Below are positions 31,637 through 41,036 of a stretch of DNA of 64,000 nt, in pieces. The notes under the pieces are model-generated. The model did not search any database, was not told the DNA's origin, and was given only the letters and a program-made list of their open reading frames with translations. The translations under genes were made by a program, and so were the position numbers. Source of the stretch: Celoporthe dispersa (taxonomy: Eukaryota > Ascomycota > Sordariomycetes > Diaporthales > Cryphonectriaceae); contig WAID01000001.1 in the NCBI GenBank assembly GCA_016584495.1, positions 1,240,001-1,304,000 on the forward strand. The letters run 5' to 3'. Numbering within the stretch: the stretch's first letter is position 1; each line of letters begins with the position of its first letter.

Positions 31637-34600
31637 CAGTAAGGCCAGACTATCTTGAAGGAGCAAAGTTGGGCATCCGCCTTATGAGAAGCAGGTCGGC
31701 TCCCTACGATTGCGGTCCTCCCGGTTCAAATAATATCCCAGAATCTTCTATTACAGAGTTCTGTTGATGTTATAATGACAGAAGCACATCTAAAAAGGGT
31801 ACAGGATGCAATTTTTGTTTAGCTAGAGTGATAGGTAGTGGAAGACTTCCTCCTTTCTATTACAAAGTCAAAGTCTTTGGCATAGCCTCTCCCTATCTCT
31901 CGACAGCTCCAGCACTAAGGCCATATCAAAATCCCTCAGCGATGATTCGGTCAGATAGGAAGGAGGCAACCCCATCAACCCCTCGTCTTTGTCTCCGCGC
32001 GTCCCTGCTCCTAATTCCTGACTGGACGCATAACCATGGAATCAAGAGGAATGAGGCATCACCTATCACCGCTTCTGTTATGGAGACAATCATAACTTGG
32101 ATGATTGGTATAGGCAGGAATAAACAATTATGCTGAGTAAAGTTCTGACCTTCTGAGCAAAAGGCGATCTGTCGACGTGTGATGGGATCTGAGAGGGGTG
32201 ACTGGATAGCTTAGCAGGCCGAAACGAAGGGCCATCGTCCATCCTCTCAGCCAAGAAATCGCGTGGTAGGGGATCTATTTCGGGGGTTTTTTCTTTCTTA
32301 TTCTTCTTTTTCCATTTGTACATAATTAAGCCACAACCTTCTATCACAGATGTAAACGTTCTCCGTATGCTATCTGCAAAGATACAGATACCATCATACT
32401 GATATTCGGCAGTGATCTGACCTGAGTGGAGTCTATCCCGTGTGACATTTGCGCATGAGGGCGTGGGGAAGCACGCGTCATGCAAATCTGATCCAAACGG
32501 GTGTCAAACACAGGAGTATCGAGTTCACACATGTACCATATTAAGAAGCACCGGTTTTCCGTCTAAGAGAAAGAATCCTGAGTCGTAGCTGAAAAGCATA
32601 CGCGAGCACCACCGTTCCATGGTCACCAAGGATATGATTGACGTCTTGGCCAGCCACAAGACATGTTTTCATTCATTGAGGTACTTGTGTGACGAGTTTT
32701 CATATCAAGGTGCAACAGTGTGCTCTAGGTTAGAAGCGGAAGGCACATCGATGCTCCAGGCCCTGTCTTCACAATAAAACGCTTTGCGCTTGTCTCAGCC
32801 ACTCGTCACACTGCAGCTATCGTCCTGCTAGTGACCTGTCGGAGCCTGAAAGCCCCCAAACAGGAAGCTGATAAGAAGCAAGACTCGATATCAGGCATGG
32901 GTACATGATGGGCGTGGTACGAGAGCAAGCAGTGAGCTGGAAAATGGAGACTGCTCGGCAAGCATCGAGGCATGTAGCACAGGATTCATTCCACTACATT
33001 GTCGACGGCTTAGCCAGCAACCTCAGGGACCCGTCTAGACATAGAAAGTTGTCGTGATCGCTCACGAACTTAGTCCCGACACCAACTCCATGGTCAAGGG
33101 GGCAGGCGACTCTTGCTCAGGCAGCGTGCGCGAGGTCAAGCATGGGTAGAAGTAATTGCATCTATACAGCCCATGAGTCTAGGAGACATACAGAACGGAT
33201 CAGGCCACGACCCAGATCAAGGCCCCCACTTGTCACTCTTGTTTCGTGCGTTTATTGTGACCTGAGGAATCACATTGCCCCATGGGGCCAGCGGGCCGGG
33301 GTCTACGAGCTCTGAGAAGCGCTTGTCTGTTCTACTTAGACCCCCAGAGCTACTTGCTGATGTGACAACGAGCCTCCCTCTCCCCCTCCCCCATGCTAGT
33401 GTTGGAATAATCTACCAGGTTCGGCCGGTCTTGTTGGGAAGCAGCCCTACCGACGAGCCCTGGAGGGGCTCCAGTGACTGGCTGGTTGGCCATCGTGACG
33501 ACGCTAAGCACCAACATGTCCGTGGGTATCCGGCTGAGAGACTCGCCTGAGTGGCTGGCTGTAAGCTGCTGAGGGTGTCGAGCATCAGCACGCGGGATCC
33601 ATGGATCGAGAAGGAGCCACACCTCGGGACTTGTAGATGCGTGCCTAGGCGGAGGGAGGGGCGTTAGGCGCGCGTTTTTCATCCTTCCGTCGGGATCTCG
33701 GCTGGTTTGTCTGGTCGCTTTCAGCGCAAGTGGTGGAGATGAGGATGGGATGTGATGGTTCCGTGGGCGCATGGGAGGACACTGGCCACCGAAGATCACC
33801 GCAGGGCCCTCCTTGACAAAATTGGGCTTAGAGTATCGTCTCACTCTCTAGGGGGAGCTTGGTAGTCGTCTTGGTCCTCGTCAATGGGTTGCGAGCCCTG
33901 GATGGTGTCGGGGACATGGCTCGCCGCAGGCAAGAGGATATGCGGTGTCGACGAGGACGAGAGTGACCTTTAGTGCTTCAAACATCTCTCCCTAGCTCAC
34001 TATTGTGGGGTAATCTCGTCGTAGATGTTGCTGTAGCGGCCAGGGGAAGCAGTGTCGTGATGCTGTTGAGAGACGGGTCCAAGAGTGAAGATGGAGGCCA
34101 TGTAACCCGTTAGGGCTACTGGTCGACGCCCTGTGAAAACATAACGGATCTGCATACTAGGTGCTAAGATAAAATAAAAATTACACTATGTACAGGAGAA
34201 GGTTCTTCGAATGCTGTCCCGTTGAGGGGTCCAGCGCCTGTTCTTGGCAGCTTGTTCTTGTGATCTGCACCGATTTGGATTATAATACAATATTACAGGG
34301 TCGAACAACAATGAGATACGATGAACTGGACGAACTAATGATGGGTTGGGGGTCTCGCCCTGTAAGAAAAGAGGCCTTGTGTGGGCCGGGGTATTTGGGA
34401 GAATATTTTATACAGTACATCTCAAGTTAACCGTACTGGAAATGTTCTCCTCGTACAAGATCAATTTTACGTTCGGCCGACCTGGCTGCCAAACGCCCTT
34501 TACGAGGGCCTCTAATATATACATAATATATAACCCAGAATGACTTCTAATAGACAAACTCCCCGGTATGCAATATATGCTATGGCTCTACTCATAGGAA

Positions 34601-34648
34601 GATGGCCGATTTCGTACCACAACCAAGCATTGAACCAGCTATCAATGA
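31637..34648. other. gene-poor island, right part
   Basis: 3 kb between the small G/Y-rich gene and the GT32 gene. No intact gene. It contains one decayed coding fragment on minus (33841-34130). 31.6-33 kb and 34.1-34.6 kb are AT-rich with stops in every frame. Confidence 0.5.
33841..34130 (-). pseudogene. decayed two-exon coding fragment, unknown family
   Basis: After an acceptor-like TTTTCACAG, the minus strand reads RRPVALTGYMASIFTLGPVS and continues to SNIYDEITP. After an intron-like stretch starting GTGAGC it resumes as SSSSTPHILLPAASHVPDT and ends EDQDDYQAPPRE with a stop at 33841. This looks like the C-terminal tail of a former protein; nothing upstream continues it. Confidence 0.35.
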
Positions 34649-35636
34649 TTATAGAGGAGGTTCGCCGCCCTTGTCGTTCTTCCAACTACCCGCATAATGG
34701 TGCTCGACCAGTGGAGGAGGGAAGGTGGCTGTGATCGCCTCATCGTAGAAATTCATAGACCGGGAGAATGCGTACCCCGGTAAGATCAGAACATCGCCCA
34801 CAAGCTTGGGCTCGACAAGGAACCATGAGCCTTCCTCTACAGCTCGAAACTCGTCGTCAGACATGTTCATCTCCTGCTGCAGGCTCTGGAAGATGCTCCT
34901 TGTCATCCTCCTCGGTCCACAGAAGGTGACGATGTCTCCCATCATAGGCGGTGTGGCTGTGATCCCGGCCACGTCGACGCCGTTATCTCTTGCAACGTCT
35001 TGCACTCCTTTCAAGAGGCCTTCGACCGCAGTCAACATGTGAGGAGAACCAGCTTTTGCGAGGACCGTCCATGTGGCAAGCTCATGTCTGGTATCCCCCG
35101 TGCCACCCCAAGGTGTATCGAACTCCCAGCCAACAACCATCGAGATGTTGTCTCTGTACTGTGAAGGAATCCAACTCTCGATAGGGGGAGTTGCAGGACA
35201 CATCGAGGTCCGACCACATCCCCCCCTCGGCGTAGAGCAGGAGGTAGCGGAGCCAGTCGGCCTTGATGATGTTTATGTTGAGTGCAAGATAGGCCTCCAC
35301 AAGGTCAGGACGATGTGCGAATGTCTTTGCAACCCAAGCATCGGCGGATCGGTCTGTCATGAATTCGACTGAATATGCGGGATTGTGCGTTAAACAGCTG
35401 CCTGTCCAGGCTACCGCATCCGGGCTGAGTCCTCTTGGCCCAAGCTTGTACCATATCTTCTTTGGGATTGTATCGAATCCTGTTCGGGTTGGTGCTGGCG
35501 AATCTTTGTAATAGAGGGATAGCTGGCGGTCACGAAGACCCCAGGCTTGGTAGAGGAGGAAGATGATGCCGACGCCGGCGGCCAGCGTGATCACCTGTCG
35601 ATTTTGCGCGGAGGGAGGGGTGATGAACGGCCTCAT
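34649..35636 (-). CDS. GT32 glycosyltransferase (OCH1/DXD-motif family), frame broken once
   Basis: A type II membrane protein: short cytosolic N-terminus, signal anchor VITLAAGVGIIFLLYQAWGL at residues 14-33, then the GT32 domain with IPKKIWYKLG, ADWLRYLLLYAEGGMWSDLDVSC (the DXD metal site is D-L-D) and, in another frame, ESWIPSQYRDNISMVVGWEF and a C-terminal HHYAGSWK. The two frames meet at a G5 run (35184-35188, C5 in the coding strand); one base fewer joins them as DVSCNSPIESW, matching the family spacing C-x2-PI-x2-W, for 328 residues. Golgi mannosyl- or related transferase activity is expected. It lies in a relic-rich region, so real decay is as possible as an assembly error. Confidence 0.85.
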
Positions 35637-36688
35637 TGTAGACTCGAGGTACCCGGACAGCGGGCGACAGACTCGGATGGTGTAGATTTGACTCGTAGAT
35701 GAGCTTCGAGATCCAACGACTGGAGAGAAAGAAGTAGATGATGTGCTGCACAGATTCGGAGGGTATGTATACGCCCTAGACAGACTCCAAGGTCGAACGA
35801 GCCAAGCAAAGAAGTAGATGATGTGCTGCTCATTCGATACTCAGATCCTGCCTGACAGGAGACAAGAGGGAAAACAGTGTTGGCATGCGCCAGGTCCTTC
35901 ATACAAGAAAAAGAAAAAATAAGGTTGGTAATAACTCCTCCCATGCTGGTTTGGGGTCGGGCGCCTAAAAAGCGGATTTTTCGTATTTCTCAGCCTTCTG
36001 ATCTTCAATTCCATATACTGCAACAGCACCACCATAGAATTAATTAACGACTTCATACTCATTCAATTCAGGCCTAGAAATACTATGTTCAGCTTTTATT
36101 ATATTCAAATAGACCAGAAACAGCTTTATGAGGTCTGCGAAAACTGCACAGGGCTACCGCTCCCCTATTTGACTCGGCCTGCACGTCGCCTCGAAAATCA
36201 CCTCTGCTGCAAGTCACTCACAGCCCAAACAGCCAATGCAGCTACAGTAATTGAGGTCTGGCAGTCGGCGCTATGTCTAATTAAAGGTTTAGTGTGTCAT
36301 TTCCTGCCAGTTGGTGCAGGTCTAAATGCTGGCCCGCTTTGAATGCCACTGTTGGTTGTAGGTCGGCAGGTCTAATGTTGATGTTGGTCGGTCAGTGTTT
36401 GAGAACGCCAATCAAGGCCCTCGGCTCGTTCAATATCCGCTGCAATGAGGGAAGATAAGGTTGCAGCAGCATTGCTCCCATTTTTTCCCTCAGCCGTTGG
36501 CTGCAACTTGCACGGCGTGGCTGGAGGTTCAATGATCATGTTTGCATCTCCTTACTGCAATCTACTTCACCACTGCTTTCACTAGCACCTTGATCCCGCT
36601 TCTTTCTCTCCTTCTCATTGCTCGATGATGATTTGCATCTTCCATTCTATTTGATTATCAATTCCAGTGCCACGTTGGTCTGGATATA
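35637..36688. promoter_or_regulatory. divergent promoter region between GT32 and the Ser-rich membrane protein
   Basis: 1 kb, AT-rich around 35.9-36.1 kb. It holds a 22 bp direct repeat (copies at 35728-35749 and 35808-35829). No gene is seen. Confidence 0.55.
35728..35829. repeat. 22 bp direct repeat, 80 bp period
   Basis: AAAGAAGTAGATGATGTGCTGC occurs at 35728-35749 and again at 35808-35829, identical, about 0.1 kb upstream of the GT32 start. The adjoining bases differ. Confidence 0.85.
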
Positions 36689-37657
36689 ATGCATTCCTGC
36701 GTTTGCAAATCGTTACTGGCGCTTTGGGCAGTCCTGCCTGCTACAATATCCTTCGAGTTCGTAAACCCGTCCAGCTATGGTAGCCAGACTAGCTTCTCGC
36801 AAGACTCGGTCTACGCGGAACACTCAGTCCTCGAGGTCCGCTGGACCCAAGGCGATACGGATCAAGATGCGACAGTCGGCTTGATTCAGATTAACGCGAG
36901 CTCAACTGTAGCTTCCAGTACATCTCCAGAGACGATAGGCAACATGGAGTATATCGCGGGTGAGTCTCGCTCCATTTCGTCCTATCTTTGTGCATACGTG
37001 AGGACGTGTCCTGACCTACATTCGTCAACAGAGGGCCAGGCTTACGATAGAACATCACGCCAGTGGATCGTAGTGACAAACAAGGACCTGAGTGTCTCCA
37101 ACGTATTCGTGATGCTGCTCTTCGTCACAGGAGCTACAGACGCAAGCGATATGACTGTCTATTTCAACATTACGCCAGCCGACTCAGACAGTGCCTCGAC
37201 AAGCGCATCAAGTGCCTCGAGCAGTGCAACCACAGGGGCAAAAATGTCACCCACCTCATCTGTCTCCAATCCCTCGGCAAGCACAACGGCCTCAGACGCA
37301 GCATCACGAAGCTCTTCCGACCTAAACGCTTCAGCGAAGATAGGACTCGGCGTTGGTATTCCTGCTGCGGCAATAGTTGGCGTGGTGGCAAGTTGGTTAG
37401 TCTTCCGCCGCAGGAGGGCTCCCACCGCACAAGGTCGCGAAGAACAACCTCAAGAAGATCAGGTCATGTCCATGGGCTTTGATGGGTCCACCGGAGTCAC
37501 CCCCAGACCTGATTCCAAAGCCATGACATACGGACCTGCTTCTAGTACACGTGGAAGTGTGCCTCTTTCCAGTATCGACACTGTCTCAGCTATGTACGAG
37601 GCGAGCAACGAGCCGGCTAGTATCAGCGAGTTGTATGCGCCTACCTACCGCAGCTAG
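36689..37657 (+). CDS. Ser-rich single-pass membrane protein (Mid2/sensor-like)
   Basis: Exons 36689-36959 and 37032-37657 around a 72 nt intron (donor GTGAGT, branch CTGACC, acceptor AACAG) whose length keeps the frame; 298 residues. Residues 1-22 are a signal peptide (LLALWAVLPATISF). A small extracellular domain with RQWIVVTNKDLSVSNVF follows, then a Ser/Thr/Ala-rich stalk, one membrane helix (IGLGVGIPAAAIVGVVASWLVF) with a stop-transfer RRRR, and a cytosolic tail of about 90 residues. The architecture matches fungal Mid2/WSC-like surface proteins, many of unknown role. Splicing of the intron is inferred, since the unspliced reading is also open. Confidence 0.8.
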   Translation: MHSCVCKSLLALWAVLPATISFEFVNPSSYGSQTSFSQDSVYAEHSVLEVRWTQGDTDQDATVGLIQINASSTVASSTSPETIGNMEYIAGESRSISSYLCAYVRTCPDLHSSTEGQAYDRTSRQWIVVTNKDLSVSNVFVMLLFVTGATDASDMTVYFNITPADSDSASTSASSASSSATTGAKMSPTSSVSNPSASTTASDAASRSSSDLNASAKIGLGVGIPAAAIVGVVASWLVFRRRRAPTAQGREEQPQEDQVMSMGFDGSTGVTPRPDSKAMTYGPASSTRGSVPLSSIDTVSAMYEASNEPASISELYAPTYRS

Positions 37658-38869
37658 TTACTGATGGGGAGGAACTTGTAATGACGGGATGCTGGGGATA
37701 GAACACAGAATACGACGCCATCTCCATGCTGGTGGTCATCTTGTATCTGTATCTGTACGGAATAGATACCAATGTAAATACCTAGGTAGTGTAGAAGCGG
37801 GGGTTCTAAGCTTGGAAAGAAGATAATATGCGAACAGGATAGTCTGCATAAGAAGTCATGCATGCCTTCCCCCGAGCTTATGATGAATACCTTCATGATC
37901 AGGGGCAACGGGAACAGGGTGCAGCGCTCGACCGCCGCGCCTGAGGGCTCAAGATCCACTACAACACCACGGCAGAGGGCCACATCGACTGGGTAGGCGA
38001 CTAGATCCGGTATAAGCAGCTAGATTTCAGCACTAGGGCAGCTGCGCGGCGCCGTCTGCTTTGAAAATATACTGTCAAAACGGAATGCTAACTGTTTGTT
38101 TGTTCTATCTAACGCCAAGCAGAAAGACAGCGTAGCTATACTATCTGACAAACCTCCCGAGGGGTATGAGGCGCGCTGAGCTAGGTCTGGATCTATTTAC
38201 ATAAAACGCTACCTATTCAGCGACCCGAAGTCCATTGACAACGACGGCTAGCCGTCCGTACGGTCCCTCCCTCGCCTCCGTATGCGAGCAGTAACTAGGA
38301 AAAGGGTAAGGGGCAAACCGCCCAGTGTCCCAAGCCTGGGCTGAGTTTCGTATCGCCAGTAGGCGAAAGTGTAGACCACTGAAGTGGAGTATATGTTTCC
38401 CCCCCCCTTTTTTTTTCTTCTTTCCGCCCCTTTCTATCTTCTCCCCCTCCCTCGATCTCTTCCCTTCTGACTCACCCTATTCCTCGTCGGTATCCGCCGC
38501 CTCCTCCTCCTCCTCGTCCTCGTCTCCAGGCCAGCCTCGTTCTTCTTCCTCCATCCCCGAGTCTTCCTCTGTCCTCCAGTCTTCGTCTGCTGGAATGCCA
38601 ACTGTCTTACCCGCTTTTCATATTAACTTATCCCCAGTGCAACAAGTGATGCGATAGGAAGCCTTTGCTTCCAATTTTGGGAGACTGAGCGACACAATAC
38701 TAGCACCCTAAGGCGCAATGGGATGCTTACATTCCTATAGAGCGAGATACTTCAGCGTGACCAGAACCTTACAATAGTAGGTGGGCCCAACACAGGCCAA
38801 TGTTCCCTCGGGAAGAAACGCAAGACATAGGGGACTCAATAGGCTGCTGTCGACCAGCCTTTCCCTTCC

Positions 38870-39160
38870 ATGCCCGGGCCGATGGTGCTGGCATCCGAGG
38901 TGCCTGTCTTTCCATTAAATAAAACAAGGGGGCTATGCCCTGAGCCGAACCACCAGCCAAGCTGTCAAGGATGCCGACCGTTGGTTCTCTGCCCACCGCG
39001 CGCTCGGTGTGCCCAAGACCAACTGTCTGGACTTTACGTGCCGCGACGACGAGGACGGCCGTAAGGCTAAGATGACCGTTGGGAGGGGCTCGCCAAGTTC
39101 GGCAAAGCAGAAATGGAGACGGGTTCACTGATGTACATGCCATGTAGTCATGGAGGGTGA
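38870..39160 (+). pseudogene. possible broken small gene, unknown family
   Basis: From ATG 38870 the frame reads MPGPMVLASEVPVFPLNK; a change at the G5 run 38928-38932 gives GYALSRTTSQAVKDADRWFS, then HRALGVPKTNCLDFTCRDDE; a further change at the G4 run 39085-39088 gives LAKFGKAEMETGSL. Codon use in these pieces is gene-like. Two frame changes are needed, so it is a relic or a gene hit by assembly indels. I do not recognise the family. Confidence 0.3.
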
Positions 39161-40476
39161 CTTTGAGGGACTACAGTCTATCTCGCACAGTGCCAGCATC
39201 AGATTACCTACCCTCCTTTACCATGAATACCTGCCCTGGTCCATGCAGGTGGATAGATACTGTCACTTATTATGATGGCACAAGCGCTGGCCTCGACAGA
39301 ATTAGGCGCCGGTGGTTTCCCTGCTAGTGAGAGCACGGAAAGGGCAGAAAGACCCGCCAGGTCGTCTGTATTGTAGCCATCTTTTGCGCGGCAGCTAGAG
39401 TAATTCGCTGTTCCTTCTGGTATTAGAAAATACGAGGGATCTCGAGCTGGAGTTGCCTCTCAGTAAGGAGACACTGGATGGACCTTGTCATTGATGCGAT
39501 AATTGTTATAGTATGGCAAGGATAACCACCCCCCCCCCTTCTCTCTTCCAATGACCATATCGAGTCTCAGCCGTTGGGATCGCCGGCAGGGTAACAATGT
39601 CACTTTTCATCTTTTCTTTTCCGCCCGGAGGGTGTGAGATCACCACCGGCTCGCTGTCTCTTCACTGCACAGAGGCGGAAACCTTTCCGTCCGTTGGCGC
39701 ATCACACCACCTACCACTCATGTGTCGCATCCGCGACAGCTCAGAACTGGGCCTAACCCGCCAACACCCGCCGTCGAGGTGCTGCTGCGGTGTTGGGCAT
39801 CACCTTGCGTCTTCTCCTCCTCGCCCTTTTCACTCGCGACGAACAGGGGTCGGCGTGAGCGCTAACTGACCTCACCTTCCGGAAAGGGCTCGCAAGATGC
39901 ATTTAAATTACGCTGTGTATGCGTATTATTGCCTTGTTGCCTGAAGTCGCCTGACTCGCAGGCGCGATGTGATTAGGTGAACCAGAATGCCGGGACTTAG
40001 ATGCATATGAAGTGCATTTGGTGTGGTGAAAAGAGGCGAGGCTAAGGAGGATGCGCGTCGGTGGAGAGGAGTTTCTCTCTCTCTATCTCTCAGAGAGCTC
40101 TACTAAACAAGGAGTAGAGTAATTACGAGAGGAGTATCCAAGTCTCGAGGAGATGAAAGAGACACGGGTGGGCGAAGAAGAAATAATAGTCAACATGTCT
40201 TCGGCCACGCATATACCAACAAACACACCTCGGCCACACCGGTTTGTGGGAGTTGACCTTGTTTCTTGTCCATTCACATCCAAGGTTGCCGCCGTGTCCG
40301 GGAGGCGGGGGCTGAGTCTCCTCAAGTCTGGTGCAGGTGGGTTCGGGCCCGGGCTAGTCAGCCCAACGGCCGTGAGAAGTTTGGGCGGGCTTCGTGTCCT
40401 GCAGCTGATGCCAGAGGAGGAGAGAGATGGATCCCCACCACGGCGCCTGGCTGGGCTGAGCTGCCGACTCTGGATC

Positions 40477-40478
<2 letters not shown>

Positions 40479-40510
<32 letters not shown>
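40479..40510. repeat. (GT)16 microsatellite
   Basis: Uninterrupted GT dinucleotide run in intergenic DNA. Confidence 0.95.
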
Positions 40511-40511
<1 letters not shown>

Positions 40512-41036
40512 GGGCGGCCGTCTTGCTACCCGAATCCGCAGCGTAATCCCGGGCCGCTCTCCTGGTTAGTTTTTTCTTCTTCTCTCTTTTCTTTGTATGG
40601 TCGATCCTTTATGCTGTTGGTCGATGGCCCCTCTTTGAGATGTAACGGAAGCCTGGCCTAGCAGATGCAGTTGGGAGGAAAGGATATGCGGGTGTCATTA
40701 GATACTATGTAGCGTATTGGGAGAGAGGCCTTGTAACTCCAAAGTAGCTTGTCCCTGTTTGACAAGAGACAAAGGCCCTGGAATTTAGTCTAGCGATCTA
40801 TTATTATGGGCGCAAAATTGGCGATATGAGATCTCCTAGGCGGCTGCCCAATAACCAGTCTCCTCCTCGGTGCAAATAGCCTCGACCCTGCAAGGTGTGA
40901 AGGCCACGAGGCATCTTGTCCAGAGGAGTTTGAGAAGAAGGAAGAAGAAAAAAGGAGAAACGAAGTCTAACCCGCTTCATTGTCAAAGGGAGCACAAATC
41001 AATTGGCCCGAGCCGTCATTTCTATAGTACCCGTTA

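Larger units (their letters stand above)
37658..41036. other. long intergenic region
   Basis: 3.4 kb without an intact gene. It contains a T/C-rich tract at 38398-38440, a possible broken gene at 38870-39160, a C run near 39529-39538 and a (GT)16 run at 40479-40510. The remaining small open frames lack family similarity. Confidence 0.5.

Noticed and set aside
31655..31740. tRNA-like stretch with a GGTTCAAAT B-box look-alike
   Set aside because: No pairing acceptor stem and the B box is followed by ATAATATCC instead of a closed T arm.
33350..33844. 164-codon frame on minus
   Set aside because: Pro/Arg/Ser-rich, starts inside the tail of the decayed fragment, no family resemblance.
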